The notes below the pieces were generated by a model. It ran no database searches. It was given only the letters and a program-made list of their open reading frames with translations, and was not told the DNA's origin. The translations under genes were made by a program, and so were the position numbers. From positions 1 to 64,000 of the forward strand of contig NZ_QFYQ01000001.1 of NCBI RefSeq assembly GCF_003254475.1: a stretch of DNA of 64,000 nucleotides, read 5' to 3'. The DNA comes from Phenylobacterium soli. Lineage in GTDB: Bacteria; Pseudomonadota; Alphaproteobacteria; Caulobacterales; Caulobacteraceae. Below are positions 48,423 through 58,300 of this stretch, piece after piece; the stretch's first letter is position 1, and every line of letters begins with the position of its first letter.

Positions 48423-49841
48423 TCACTTCGTTTGCGTCGCATAGCGCTCGGCCGGCCATCCGCCGCCGAGCGCCTTGAAGGTGGTCACGCTCTGCCGCAG
48501 GCCCTGCACCTGGGCGGTGGTCAGCTGGGCGCGAGTGGCCCGCCAGGACTGCTCGGCCGAAAGGGCGGTCTGCAGGTCGGTGAGCCCGAGCGAATAGCCC
48601 TTGCGGGCGGCCTCGTAGGCGCGGGCGGCGCGGCGCTCGCCCTCGACCAGCACGGTGACCCGCCGCTCGTCTGCGTCGAGACGGACGAGCGCGTTCTCGG
48701 CCTCGCCGAAGGCGGTCTGCACGGCCTTCTCGTAGGCCAGCACGGCCTGTTCGGTGCGGGCGTTCTGGGCCTTGAGGTCGGCCAGCAGCCGCGGGATCGA
48801 CAGGATCGGCTGGCTCACGCTGCCGCCGATCGTCCAGCTGTCGGTCGTGGAGCGGTATCCCGGCTGCACCACCTTCGACCAGCCGACGCCGGGCGTCAGG
48901 GTGAAGGTCGGGAAGAAGGAGAGGTCGGCCAACAGCAGACGGCCCGACGCCGACTGCACCCGCGCCTGGGCTTCGCGCACATCGGGGCGGCGGGCGAGGA
49001 GCTCGCTCGGCACGCTGGCCGGGACCGGCGGCATGCGGCCGACGTTCGGCGGGACGTTGACGCTGGCGGTGGGCTCGATCGGCCGGCCGGCCAGGATCAG
49101 CAGGGTGCGGCGCTGGGCCTGGAGCTCGGCGGCGAGGGCCTCGGCCTGGGCGCGCGACTGGGCGAGGTCGCCGGCTACGCGGTCCGCGTCCGATCCCGCA
49201 GTGAGCCCGACCTGCGCCTTCTTGGAGGCGATGCGGTAGAGCTCCTCCTCGATCCGCACCGTCTCGCGGGCGTCGGCGAGCTGGATGGCGAGGCCGCGCG
49301 CCTGGAAGTAGGCGTCGGCGACCTGGGCCGCGAGGCTGGCCCGCGTCCCTTCGTAGGAGAAGCGGGCGGCGGCCACGTCGCCCTTGGCGGCGCGGTTCAC
49401 CGCGAAGATCCGGCCGAAGAGATCGACTTCCCAGCTCACGTTGAGGTTGGCCGCGTAGTTCTCGCTCGTGCCGCTGGTCGAGAAACCGGGAATGTTGATC
49501 GCCGTCCCGGAGAGCTGCTCCGTGTGGGTGCGCTTGGCCGAGCCGGCGGCGTCGCCTTGGGGCAGGAAGCGGGTGAGGCCGCTGGTCGCCGTGGCCCGCG
49601 CCTCGGCGAGCCTGGCGGCGGCGGTCTTGGCGTCGGGATTGGCGGCGAGCGCGCTGTCGACCAGGCCGTTCAACTGGTCGTCGCCGAACACCGTCCACCA
49701 GCGGTCAAGGGCGATCGGCGCGCTGGCGGCCGCCTGCGGAGCTTCGAAGGTGGCGGGCAGGCGCACGTCGGGCTTGCGCGCCGAGGCGCAGCCGGCGAGC
49801 GCAAGGCTCGCGATCAGGACTGCCGAGCGGTGCATACGCAT
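48423..49841 (-). CDS. RND efflux outer-membrane channel (OprM/NodT-type), lipoprotein
   Basis: 472 aa from the chosen ATG; a second Met two residues later is equally possible. The start MRMHRSAVLIASLALAGCAS has lipobox LAGC. DRWWTVFGDDQLNGLVDSAL and SWEVDLFGRIFAVNRAAKGD are characteristic of the outer-membrane factor (NodT) family, as are ARRPDVREAQARVQSASG and LTDLQTALSAEQSWR. First gene of the efflux operon; no regulator is adjacent. Confidence 0.94.
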   Translation of the reverse strand: MRMHRSAVLIASLALAGCASARKPDVRLPATFEAPQAAASAPIALDRWWTVFGDDQLNGLVDSALAANPDAKTAAARLAEARATATSGLTRFLPQGDAAGSAKRTHTEQLSGTAINIPGFSTSGTSENYAANLNVSWEVDLFGRIFAVNRAAKGDVAAARFSYEGTRASLAAQVADAYFQARGLAIQLADARETVRIEEELYRIASKKAQVGLTAGSDADRVAGDLAQSRAQAEALAAELQAQRRTLLILAGRPIEPTASVNVPPNVGRMPPVPASVPSELLARRPDVREAQARVQSASGRLLLADLSFFPTFTLTPGVGWSKVVQPGYRSTTDSWTIGGSVSQPILSIPRLLADLKAQNARTEQAVLAYEKAVQTAFGEAENALVRLDADERRVTVLVEGERRAARAYEAARKGYSLGLTDLQTALSAEQSWRATRAQLTTAQVQGLRQSVTTFKALGGGWPAERYATQTK

Positions 49842-50143
49842 GGATTGGCTAGGCTGGGAGCCCCCGTTCGTCACTAGTCGCCGCCGACGCTCCGTCCGGA
49901 TGCGCCGCCATTCGAAGGAGCGGTCCGGACCCGGCGCACGCCGACGGCGCGGCCTAGGAGCACGCGAATGCTGCGATCAGATTGCCGCGCCGATATAAAC
50001 CAAAGAGCCGCACCACCTACCCGAATTCGGTGAACAAAACCTGTGACGGCAAGGCCGAGCGGCGTTCTGCACAAACCGCATTTCACTTTTGGCTGTCACA
50101 CTCTAGGGTCCGGCGCACTTTTCCACCCCTGACTGAGCGCCGA
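49842..50143. other. Divergent control region between efflux operon and M28 peptidase
   Basis: 302 nt without a gene. It contains a perfect 10-nt palindrome, GGTCCGGACC (49922-49931), set in a larger imperfect repeat, which could be a repressor site for the efflux operon; no cognate regulator lies next to it. The right part (from about 49995) is AT-richer and probably carries the peptidase promoter, but I cannot fix the boxes. Confidence 0.5.
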
Positions 50144-51796
50144 ATGAAAAAGCTTGTCCTGTTCGCGGCCGCCGCCGCGCTGATTTCCGGCTCCGCCCTG
50201 GCCGCCCCGGCATCGATCGACCCCAAGGCGATGGCCCAGGACATCAAGGTGCTGTCGTCCGACGCCTTCGAGGGCCGCGGTCCGGCGACGCCCGGCGAGG
50301 CCAAGGCGATCGCCTACATCGCCCAGCAGTACAAGGCCATCGGGCTGCAGCCGGCCGGCGACAAGACCAAGTCCGGCCGCTCCTGGTACCAGAACGTGCC
50401 GCTGGCCGAGTTCGAGACCGAGGGTCCGGTGCAGGTGACGGTGAAGGCCGGCCCCGAGACGCTGAGCTGGAAGCAGGGCGAAGAGGTGGCGCTGCGCGCC
50501 GCCCAGACCGGCCAGGCGCACATCTCGATCAAGGACGCGCCGGTGGTGTTCGTCGGCTATGGCGTGAAGGCGCCGGAGCGCAACTGGGACGACTACAAGG
50601 GCGTCGACCTGCACGGAAAGATCGCCCTGGTCCTGGTCAACGACCCCGACTTCGAGACGGGCGAAGGCGACTTCGGCGGCAAGGCGATGACCTACTACGG
50701 CCGCTGGACCTACAAGTACGAGGAGGCCGCGCGCCAGGGCGCCCTCGGCATGATCGTCATCCACGAGCGGGCGCCGGCCGCCTACGGCTGGGCGACGGTC
50801 AAGAACTCCAACACCAACGCCATCTTCGACATCATCCGCAAGGACCCGGCCAAGGCCCACGTGCCGCTCGAGGGCTGGATCCAGCGCGACCAGACGGTGC
50901 AACTGTTCAAGGCGGCCGGCCTCGATTTCGACGGTCTGAAGAAGGCCGCCCAGACCCGCGACTTCCGCCCGGTGACGCTGAACGGCGTCACCTGGTCCAC
51001 CGACATGGGCGTCAAGGCCCAGAAGGTCGTCTCGCACAACGTGGTCGGCGTGCTGCCCGGCAAGACCCATCCCAACGAGCGGGTGATCTACACCGCTCAC
51101 TGGGATCACCTCGGCGTCGGGCTGCCGGACGCCAAGGGCGACAAGATCTACAACGGCGCGGTGGATAACGCCTCGGGCACGGCGGCGCTGATCGAAATGG
51201 CGCGGCTCTACGCCAAGGCGCCGCGGGCCGACCGCTCGGTGGTGTTTCTTTCGGTGACCGCCGAGGAGAAGGGCCTGCTCGGCTCGGAATACTACGCCGC
51301 CAACCCGCTCTATCCGCTGGCCACGACGGTCGCCGACATCAACATGGACGGCATGAACGTCCTCGGCCGGACCAAGGACGTGACCTCCTCAGGCAATGCG
51401 CCGCTGACCCTGCAGGACGACCTGATCGCCGTCGCCAAGTCGCATGGTATGTCGTTCTCGAGCGACCCTAACCCCGAGGCCGGCTCCTTCTACCGCTCGG
51501 ACCACTTCTCCTTCGCCAAGCGCGGCGTGCCGGCCATGTCGATCGGCGCGGGCGAGGACATGGCGAAGGGCGGCCGGGAAGCTGGCAAGGCCGCGGCCGA
51601 CGCCTACATCAAGGACAAGTACCACCAGCCGGCCGACGAGTACGATCCCAACTGGGACCTCTCCGGCATGGTCCAGGAGATGCAGGTCCTCTACGATCTG
51701 GGCCACCGGCTCGCGACCACGCGCGAGTGGCCGGAGTGGAAGGCCGGCGCCGAGTTCAAGGCCGAGCGCGACAAGACCAGGTCGCTGCGGAAATAG
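50144..51796 (+). CDS. M28-family zinc aminopeptidase, exported
   Basis: 550 aa. [20 protein letters not shown] is a clear Sec signal peptide. A PA-domain insert (about 120-270) splits the peptidase. The two-zinc site is intact: [40 protein letters not shown] (catalytic Glu-Glu), [16 protein letters not shown] and [10 protein letters not shown]. Members trim N-terminal residues from peptides in the periplasm or outside. Followed after 17 nt by a DUF72 gene. Confidence 0.94.
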   Translation: MKKLVLFAAAAALISGSALAAPASIDPKAMAQDIKVLSSDAFEGRGPATPGEAKAIAYIAQQYKAIGLQPAGDKTKSGRSWYQNVPLAEFETEGPVQVTVKAGPETLSWKQGEEVALRAAQTGQAHISIKDAPVVFVGYGVKAPERNWDDYKGVDLHGKIALVLVNDPDFETGEGDFGGKAMTYYGRWTYKYEEAARQGALGMIVIHERAPAAYGWATVKNSNTNAIFDIIRKDPAKAHVPLEGWIQRDQTVQLFKAAGLDFDGLKKAAQTRDFRPVTLNGVTWSTDMGVKAQKVVSHNVVGVLPGKTHPNERVIYTAHWDHLGVGLPDAKGDKIYNGAVDNASGTAALIEMARLYAKAPRADRSVVFLSVTAEEKGLLGSEYYAANPLYPLATTVADINMDGMNVLGRTKDVTSSGNAPLTLQDDLIAVAKSHGMSFSSDPNPEAGSFYRSDHFSFAKRGVPAMSIGAGEDMAKGGREAGKAAADAYIKDKYHQPADEYDPNWDLSGMVQEMQVLYDLGHRLATTREWPEWKAGAEFKAERDKTRSLRK

Positions 51797-51813
51797 CAGG
51801 GGAACGTGATCCG

Positions 51814-52614
51814 ATGGCGGGGGCGGGACGCATCCGGGCGGGCATGGGAGGCTGGACCTTCGAGCCCTGGCGCGGGGTCTTCTATCCGGACGGCCTGAAG
51901 CAGGCGGCGGAGCTGGAGTATGCGTCCCGGCACGTCACCGCCATCGAGATCAACGGCACCTACTATTCGACCTTCAAGCCCGACAGCTGGGCCAAGTGGC
52001 GCGAGGCGACGCCGGAGGGCTTCAAGTTCTCGGTCAAGGCGTCGCGCTTCTGCACCAATCGCCGGGTGCTCGCCGACATGGGCGAGTCCATGGACAAGTT
52101 CCTGAACCAGGGGATCGCCGAGCTCGGCGACCGGCTGGGGCCGATCCTGTGGCAGTTCATGGGGACGAAGAAGTTCGATCCGGACGACTTCGAGGGCTTC
52201 CTGAAGCTGCTGCCCGACAAGGTCGGCGGACTTCCGCTCGTCCATGTGGTCGAGCCGCGGCACGACAGCTTCGCGACGCCCGAGTTCATCGCCCTTTGCC
52301 GCAAGCACGGGGTGACCATCTGCCTGGCGGCGCACGAAACCTATCCGGAGATCGCCGACGTCACCGGTCCGATCGTTTACGCCCGTCTGCAGACGGGTTC
52401 GGACGATGTGCCCACCGCCTATCCGTCCGAAACACTGGACCTGTGGGCCGAACGATTCAAAGCCTATGCTGCGGGCGGCCGTCCGGCCGACCTGCCGGCG
52501 ATCGCGCCCGAAGAAGCGGCGAAGACGCCGCGCGACGTCTACGCCTTCGTCATCCACGAGGGGAAGATCCGCGCGCCGGCTGCGGCCATGGAGCTGATCA
52601 AGCGCGTGGACTGA
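51814..52614 (+). CDS. DUF72 (YecE-like) protein
   Basis: 266 aa. TIM-barrel family of unknown enzyme activity. The family start IRAGMGGWTFEPWRGVFYPD, the strand FEINGTYYST-type region (AIEINGTYYSTFKPDSWAKW), and FKFSVKASRF are clear. A conserved Glu (VVEPRHDSF) and Arg/Asp cluster line the barrel. The gene lies between an exported peptidase and a methyltransferase on the same strand. Confidence 0.9.
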   Translation: MAGAGRIRAGMGGWTFEPWRGVFYPDGLKQAAELEYASRHVTAIEINGTYYSTFKPDSWAKWREATPEGFKFSVKASRFCTNRRVLADMGESMDKFLNQGIAELGDRLGPILWQFMGTKKFDPDDFEGFLKLLPDKVGGLPLVHVVEPRHDSFATPEFIALCRKHGVTICLAAHETYPEIADVTGPIVYARLQTGSDDVPTAYPSETLDLWAERFKAYAAGGRPADLPAIAPEEAAKTPRDVYAFVIHEGKIRAPAAAMELIKRVD

Positions 52615-52621
52615 CCGCTGG

Positions 52622-53257
52622 ATGTTGGGGGACATCGCATTGAGCGCCGAGTACGAGTTCACCACCGACTGGTTCAGCCGGTTCGCGCCCGTCTGGAGCG
52701 CGCTGCTCAAGCAGTTTCCGCCGAGCCGGATCCTGGAGATCGGCTCCTATGAGGGCCGCTCGGCCTGCTTCATCATCGACCAGTGCGCGGCGGAGCGGGC
52801 GATCGAACTCTATTGCGTCGACACCTGGGCCGGCGGCGTCGAGCACGAGCGCGAGGCGATGAGCGCGGTGGAGGCGCGCTTCGACGCCAACGTGCGCAAG
52901 GCCTGCGAGGCGGCGGCCCACCCGGTGACGGTCCGCAAGCAGAAGGCGCTCTCGCACGAGGCCCTCGCCCGCCACCTGGCCGAGGGACGGTCCGAGGCCT
53001 TCGACCTGATCTACATCGACGGCTCGCACCAGGCGCCCGACGTGCTGACGGACGCCGTCCTCGCGTTCCGGCTGCTCAAGGTCGGGGGGATCGTGATCTT
53101 CGACGACTATCTGTGGTCGATGGAGCCCCGCGGTCAGCAGGACTTCTACAACATGCCGAAACCCGCCGTGGACGCGTTCGTGAACATCTTCCAGCGCAAG
53201 CTGCAGGTGCTCGGCGCGCCGCTCTACCAGCTCTACGCCCGCAAGGTGAGCGCCTGA
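52622..53257 (+). CDS. SAM-dependent methyltransferase (Methyltransf_24-type)
   Basis: 211 aa. RILEIGSYEGRSACFIIDQC is motif I, LYCVDTWAGGVEHEREAM the acidic loop, FDLIYIDGSHQAPDVLTDAV motif II, and LKVGGIVIFDDYLWS motif III; the IDGSH/FDDY pair is typical of class I methyltransferases acting on glycans or small hydroxyl groups. Its TGA and the next gene's ATG share one base. With the GT2 gene it forms a two-gene unit. Confidence 0.88.
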   Translation: MLGDIALSAEYEFTTDWFSRFAPVWSALLKQFPPSRILEIGSYEGRSACFIIDQCAAERAIELYCVDTWAGGVEHEREAMSAVEARFDANVRKACEAAAHPVTVRKQKALSHEALARHLAEGRSEAFDLIYIDGSHQAPDVLTDAVLAFRLLKVGGIVIFDDYLWSMEPRGQQDFYNMPKPAVDAFVNIFQRKLQVLGAPLYQLYARKVSA

Positions 53258-54027
53258 TGGCTCTGCCGCCGCCCTTGTCCCTGGGCTGCTACTTCCCGGA
53301 CGACCAGCCGCCGCAGACCCCGGCCGATATCGGGGTGATCATGCCGACGCTCCTGAGGCCGTCCATCGTCCGAGCAGTGCGATGCGTCTTCGGCCAGCTG
53401 GGAGCGGGCCGCATCCAGCTGGTGATCGGCGCGGACGTGAACTTCCAGAACACCGGCGAGCTCTATGCCGCCCTGGCCGAGCGCCCGGCGCACATCTCGG
53501 CCGTGGTGCTCACCCTGCCGTACTCCACCTCGATCCGGCACGGCGGCGTCCATCGGGCGGTCGACGGCGGCGCGCTGCGCTCGATCCTGAGCTACGTCGC
53601 CAATAGCCGAGCGGTCGCCTACCTCGATGACGACAACCTCTGGGAACGCGACCACCTCGCCTCCCTCGCCCAGGCGATGAACGGCAAGGCCTGGGCCTAC
53701 AGCCAGCGCATGCTCGTCGACGAGGAGACGGGCCGCGACGTGAGCGTCGATCGCTGGGATTCGGTGGGACTCGACAAGGGACGCTTCGCCGCCGAGGGCG
53801 GCTTCGTCGACACCAACTGCCTGCTGGTCGACAAGCTTGCCGCCGCCGACGCCTTCGGGCTCTGGTCCGAACCGGGCCTCAACCGTGCAAGCCAGAGGGC
53901 GGACCGGCGGTTCTTCCGCGCGCTCCGCGACCTGCCGCACGGGGTGGTGGACCGGCCGACGGTCCGCTACGGCATCCGTCCCACCAACATCCTCTGGAAG
54001 TACGTCCGCGGCGAGGCGAGCCTCTAG
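53257..54027 (+). CDS. Glycosyltransferase family 2-like protein
   Basis: 256 aa. ADIGVIMPTLLRPSIVRAVR is a GT-A start, and VAYLDDDNLWERDHLASLAQ gives the Asp-rich DxD equivalent (LDDDN). The donor side lacks the usual first GT2 DDxS motif. Translation is coupled to the methyltransferase upstream (TGATG), so both probably act on the same glycan. No glycan-polymerase genes are nearby. Confidence 0.8.
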   Translation: MALPPPLSLGCYFPDDQPPQTPADIGVIMPTLLRPSIVRAVRCVFGQLGAGRIQLVIGADVNFQNTGELYAALAERPAHISAVVLTLPYSTSIRHGGVHRAVDGGALRSILSYVANSRAVAYLDDDNLWERDHLASLAQAMNGKAWAYSQRMLVDEETGRDVSVDRWDSVGLDKGRFAAEGGFVDTNCLLVDKLAAADAFGLWSEPGLNRASQRADRRFFRALRDLPHGVVDRPTVRYGIRPTNILWKYVRGEASL

Positions 54028-54629
54028 GCTCCAGCCCCGACCGGATCGGCGGGCGCGAACCGCGCGCTCAGGTGGGCCCGCTCGTTCAGCGCCACCACGT
54101 TTCGCTCGCCCGAACGGGCGCAGAGGTAGCGGTGCACGCTGGTGTAGCCCGGCTCGAAGAAGAGCCGCGGCGCCATGCCGAGCACATGGGCCGTCCAGAC
54201 GTTGATCACCCCGCCGTGGCAGAAGACCGCGATCCGCTGGCCTGAGTGGGCCTCGATCATCTCCTCGAGCGCGGCCACCACCATCTTCTGGAAGCCGGCG
54301 ATGTCGGCCCCGGCGCCGCCCGCCACGAAGGCCTTCCAGGCCTCGTAGTCCTCGCGCTTGAGCACTTCGAGCGGGGTGTAGGAGCCGGAATCGCGGTCGA
54401 ACTCGACGATGCCCGGATGCAGGTTCACCTCGTGGCCAGCGGCCGCGGCGAACGGTTCGGCGGTCTGCACCGCGCGCGCCATGGGGCTCGAATAGACCGC
54501 ATGGATCTTCTCGTCGGTCAGCCAGCGCGCCACGCGCCGGGCCTGGTCGCGGCCCTCGGCGGAGAGCGGCGGGTCGGAGGATTCGGCGCTGCGCTCGGGA
54601 AGGCCGTGGCGGATGAGCAGGAGTTCCAT
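54024..54629 (-). CDS. Histidine phosphatase family protein
   Basis: 201 aa. RHG catalytic motif LLIRHGLPERSAESSD, SSPMARAVQTAEPFA, and the second His in IAVFCHGGVINVWTAHVLGM. PGM-like phosphomonoesterase; the substrate is not recognisable. It starts 4 nt after the SPINDLY-type glycosyltransferase gene on the same strand, so the two are probably co-expressed. Confidence 0.9.
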   Translation of the reverse strand: MELLLIRHGLPERSAESSDPPLSAEGRDQARRVARWLTDEKIHAVYSSPMARAVQTAEPFAAAAGHEVNLHPGIVEFDRDSGSYTPLEVLKREDYEAWKAFVAGGAGADIAGFQKMVVAALEEMIEAHSGQRIAVFCHGGVINVWTAHVLGMAPRLFFEPGYTSVHRYLCARSGERNVVALNERAHLSARFAPADPVGAGA

Positions 54630-54633
54630 AGGT

Positions 54634-57186
54634 TCACCCTACCGCGAATGACGCAGCGGGACGCCAACCCGACGCGAGCTGCCGGCCGTCGGCGGCGGCG
54701 TCGACCGCCGCCAGGAGGAAGGCTTCGAAGGCGCGGACGGCACGCGCATCGCGGAACAGGTTGCGCTCGGCGGCGGTCTCCAGTTCCCGGCGCAGCGCCG
54801 AGAGCTGTGGTTTGTCCGCCGCCAGGGCCACCGCGCGGGCGGCGTAGTCGTCCAGGCGCTGGACCACCAGCTCGCGGCCGGCGCCCATCTGCTCATAGAG
54901 CGCCGCCACGATCCGCCCGCGCGAGAAACCGCCCGGCCAGGTGAGCACCGGCGCGCCCCACATCATGGCGTCGAAGAAGGTGGTGCCGCTGCCGAAGTGA
55001 GGCGGATCGAGCAGGATGTCCATCTCGGCCAGAGTGGCGAGGTAGCGCTCGATCGGCGCCCGCGGCAGGAAGACCGTTCGGGCGCCGAGCCCAGGCGCAC
55101 TCGTCTCCCAGCGTCGGCGCAGGGCCTGGCTCCAGGCCGGTTGAGGGCCTTCGGCGAAGACGATCCAGCCCGTGGGGTCGCGGGCGGCGATCTCAGCGAG
55201 CACGGCGTCGAAGTCGGGGTGGATCTTGAACAGGCTCTGCAGGCAGCCGTAGAGCGCGCCCTGCGCGGGCAGGCCGAGCGTCTGGCGGTCGAGCCGGGCG
55301 GGCCTGGCCGGCGGGTCGTAGAAGCAGGCGAGCCTTGGCAGGCGCACCAGCCGCTCCTCATAAAAGGCCTCCGCACCGGCCGGTTCGGCGCCGTCGAAGG
55401 ACACGAAATAGTCGAGCGTCTTCAGGCCCGTCGTGTCCGGGTGACCCCAGCCCACCGCCTGCACGGGCGCGAGGCGCGAGCGGGCCAGGAGATAGCTGGC
55501 CGGCGCCATGCCGACGTCGGTGAAGAACAACAGGTCGAGTGCGGTCTCGGCCAGCAGGCGGCGCTGTTCGACCAGGGCCGGCGGAAGATCGATCACCCGG
55601 TCAGCCAGGGCGTCGATCGCCGCGCGCTGGGGATCGGCCTGGGTCTTGGGCAGATGGGCGATGATGATCTCGAACCGGCTGCGGTCGAGCGCCGCGATCA
55701 GCCCGCGATAGACCCGCCCGATCGTGTGATTGCAGAGGAACTGCGAGACGAAGCCCACCCTGATCCGCCGTCCGGTCAGCGGAGCCGGCGCCGCAAGGCC
55801 GCGAGCCTCGAAGGCGAGGCCGGGCGCCTTGGCCGTGAACATGCGGTCCAGGGCGCTCATCAGCGGCCGGTCGTCGAGGCCGTGATAGGCCAGGTAGAAC
55901 CAGTCGCTGGCCACCAGGCGGGCGCCGTCGACGACCTCGCCGGGCCAATGCAGCGCCTCCTCGAGGCCGGCCGCGAAGCGGGCCCGCTCGGCGAGGATGG
56001 CGTCCTTCGAGGGAGCGACGACCGACAGCGTCAGGCGAGCCTGGAGGAAGACCTCGAGGCTCGGCCGCCGCTGGAGCACCGACTCCAACCGCGCCCGCGC
56101 CTCCTCCGTCTTGAGCTGCTCGGCGAGCGCCTCGGCGAGCCCGAGTTCGGCCTCGTCGAATCCGGGCTGCAGCGCGAGCGCCCGGCCGTAGGCGCTCTCC
56201 GCCTCGGCCATGCGCCCAGTGGCGCGCAGCACGCCGGCGAGGACGTAATGGCCGACGGCGAGATCCGGCCGCCGCTCGATGGCGCGACGGCAGCTCTGCT
56301 CCGCCTCCCCGTAGCGCCCCAGGTCGGCGAGCAGTCGGCCGAGGTTGACCATGACCGCCGCTGCGCCCGGGTCGAGCGCCAGGGCGCGATCGTAGGCGCC
56401 GCGGGCGGCTTCGATCCGGCCCTGCTGCTGCAGGACGGCGCCGAGGTTGCCCCACGCCACGGACGAGGCCGGATCGAGTTCGGTGGCGCGGCCCAGGGCC
56501 TCGCCGGCCTCGACGAGGCGCCCCGAGCGTCGCTCGGCCTCGCCCAGATTGACCAGGGCCTGGAGATCTCGCGGATTGAGCTCGACCGCGCGGCGCAGGA
56601 CCACCGCGGCCTCGACATGCCGGCCGAGTGCGAGTTGCAGCGCGCCGATCGATCCCCAGAGCGGCAGGTGCGGCTTCAGCCGCATGGCGGCCTCGCCGTC
56701 CGCCACCGCCTCGGCCATCCGCCCCTGGCGGCTCAGCGCCTGCATCCGCACCACGTGGGCTTCGGCCCGCGGCGGCGGTTCGGCCAGCACTTCGTCGGCG
56801 AGCGCCACCGCCTCGTCGAGCAGGTCGGCGCGGGCGAGCGCCATGGCGAGCACGAGCCGGTCTTCGGGGTGGACGTCAGGCGCCGCACAGGCCTTTCGGG
56901 CATGGCCGATGGCGGCCTGGACGTCACCGGCCGCGAGGGCCAGCCGGGCGGCCGTCCTGAGCGCCGGCGCCGCTGCGGCGTCGACACGGAGCGCCTGCGC
57001 CAGCGCCTCGCCGGCCGTCCCGATCTGGTTCTGCAGCAGGCGCACATGCGCGAGCGCCGCCCAGGCTTCGAGGTCCTGCGGGCGGGCCGCGACGCATGCT
57101 TCCAGCGCCCGCTCCGCCTCGGCGTAGCGGCCGGCCTCGCGCAGTTGCAGCGCCGCGCCGAGATCTTCGGATGAGGACGCACCCAT
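54634..57186 (-). CDS. TPR/OGT (SPINDLY-type) glycosyltransferase
   Basis: 850 aa. Residues about 5-400 are a long superhelix of TPRs (EAWAALAHVRLLQNQIG and many repeats such as AVAWGN-style LGAVLQQQGRIEAARGAYDR). The C-terminal GT41-like catalytic half starts near RIRVGFVSQFLCNHTIGR (about residue 474) and includes APVQAVGWGHPDTTGLKTLD (about 575) and HFGSGTTFFDAMMWGAPVLT (about 730). Known relatives add GlcNAc or fucose to Ser/Thr of proteins; sugar and targets are unknown here. The start follows TPR length; the frame upstream is a shadow. Confidence 0.88.
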   Translation of the reverse strand: MGASSSEDLGAALQLREAGRYAEAERALEACVAARPQDLEAWAALAHVRLLQNQIGTAGEALAQALRVDAAAAPALRTAARLALAAGDVQAAIGHARKACAAPDVHPEDRLVLAMALARADLLDEAVALADEVLAEPPPRAEAHVVRMQALSRQGRMAEAVADGEAAMRLKPHLPLWGSIGALQLALGRHVEAAVVLRRAVELNPRDLQALVNLGEAERRSGRLVEAGEALGRATELDPASSVAWGNLGAVLQQQGRIEAARGAYDRALALDPGAAAVMVNLGRLLADLGRYGEAEQSCRRAIERRPDLAVGHYVLAGVLRATGRMAEAESAYGRALALQPGFDEAELGLAEALAEQLKTEEARARLESVLQRRPSLEVFLQARLTLSVVAPSKDAILAERARFAAGLEEALHWPGEVVDGARLVASDWFYLAYHGLDDRPLMSALDRMFTAKAPGLAFEARGLAAPAPLTGRRIRVGFVSQFLCNHTIGRVYRGLIAALDRSRFEIIIAHLPKTQADPQRAAIDALADRVIDLPPALVEQRRLLAETALDLLFFTDVGMAPASYLLARSRLAPVQAVGWGHPDTTGLKTLDYFVSFDGAEPAGAEAFYEERLVRLPRLACFYDPPARPARLDRQTLGLPAQGALYGCLQSLFKIHPDFDAVLAEIAARDPTGWIVFAEGPQPAWSQALRRRWETSAPGLGARTVFLPRAPIERYLATLAEMDILLDPPHFGSGTTFFDAMMWGAPVLTWPGGFSRGRIVAALYEQMGAGRELVVQRLDDYAARAVALAADKPQLSALRRELETAAERNLFRDARAVRAFEAFLLAAVDAAADGRQLASGWRPAASFAVG

Positions 57187-57295
57187 GGCCGGCCTGCGCA
57201 TACAGCATGCGAAGGCCGCCGTCGCGCCCGCGCAGCGCCGTTGACGGACGTAGCGGAACGGCTTCCGGATAGGCGTCAGACATAGGGAGGACGCC

Positions 57296-58213
57296 ATGGC
57301 CGAGCTTTCCAGGAATGACCTGATGTTCCGCGACGGCCTGATGAAGGGCCAGCGGATCCTGATCACCGGCGGCGGCACGGGACTCGGCAAGGTGATGGCC
57401 GAGGCCTGCCTGATGCTGGGCGCCGAGGTCTACATCTGGGGCCGCCGCGGCGGGGTGGTCGAGGAAACCGCCAAGGAGCTGATGGACGCCCATCCGACGT
57501 CGGGCGGCCGGTTGGTCGGCATGGCCTGCGATATCCGCGTGCCGGAGGCCATCCATGACGCCATGGACCAGGTGTGGGCCGATGGCGGGGCGCTGACGGG
57601 CCTGGTCAACAACGCTGCCGGCAACTTCATCAGCCGCACGGAGGACCTCTCCCCGCGCGGTTTCGACGCCATCGCCAACATCGTCTTCCGCGGCTCGTTC
57701 TTCGTGACGCTGGACGCGGGCAAGCGCTGGCTGGCCGAGGGCAAGCACGCCTCGGTCGTCTCGATCCTGACCACCTGGGTCTGGCACGGCGGCCCGTTCA
57801 CCGTGCCCTCCGCCATGTCCAAGGCGGGGCTTAACGTCATGACCCAATCTCTGGCCGTGGAGTGGGGCAATCGCGGCGTGCGTTTCAACGCCATCGCCCC
57901 TGGGCCCTTCCCGACCGAAGGCGCCTGGGCGCGGCTCAACCCGGGCTCGACCACGGCCAGCGAGACGAAGGACCCGACCATCCCGCTCGGCCGCAACGGC
58001 GAGATGCGCGAGCTGGCCAATCTGGCCGTCTATCTGCTCGATCCCGGTTCGGCCTATGTGAACGGCCAGACCATCGCCATCGACGGCGGCAGCCATCTGG
58101 CGGGTGGCGGCGGGTTCAACCGCCTCGCGGCCTGGGGCGACAAGGAATGGGAGGCGGCGCGCGAGTCGATCAAGTCGGCCAACGAGGCGGACCGCGCCAA
58201 GCGCACCGTCTGA
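57296..58213 (+). CDS. SDR-family 2,4-dienoyl-CoA reductase-like oxidoreductase
   Basis: 305 aa. ILITGGGTGLGKVMAEACLM is the cofactor motif; NNAAGNFIS and VSILTTWVWHGGPFTVPSAM, then SKAGLNVMTQSLAVEWG match the dienoyl-CoA reductase branch. As in that branch, the usual Tyr of the YxxxK motif is absent (SAMSK keeps Lys). It probably helps degrade unsaturated fatty acids or similar acyl-CoAs. The next gene is a TetR regulator 87 nt downstream. Confidence 0.9.
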   Translation: MAELSRNDLMFRDGLMKGQRILITGGGTGLGKVMAEACLMLGAEVYIWGRRGGVVEETAKELMDAHPTSGGRLVGMACDIRVPEAIHDAMDQVWADGGALTGLVNNAAGNFISRTEDLSPRGFDAIANIVFRGSFFVTLDAGKRWLAEGKHASVVSILTTWVWHGGPFTVPSAMSKAGLNVMTQSLAVEWGNRGVRFNAIAPGPFPTEGAWARLNPGSTTASETKDPTIPLGRNGEMRELANLAVYLLDPGSAYVNGQTIAIDGGSHLAGGGGFNRLAAWGDKEWEAARESIKSANEADRAKRTV

Positions 58214-58300
58214 AGCCTCCAGCGGAACTCGCCGGTTGGCTTTGCCGGCCGGCGTCCGCTAGAGTGACGCGCGTCATTTTTGAGTCTCTCGCGGATACGA

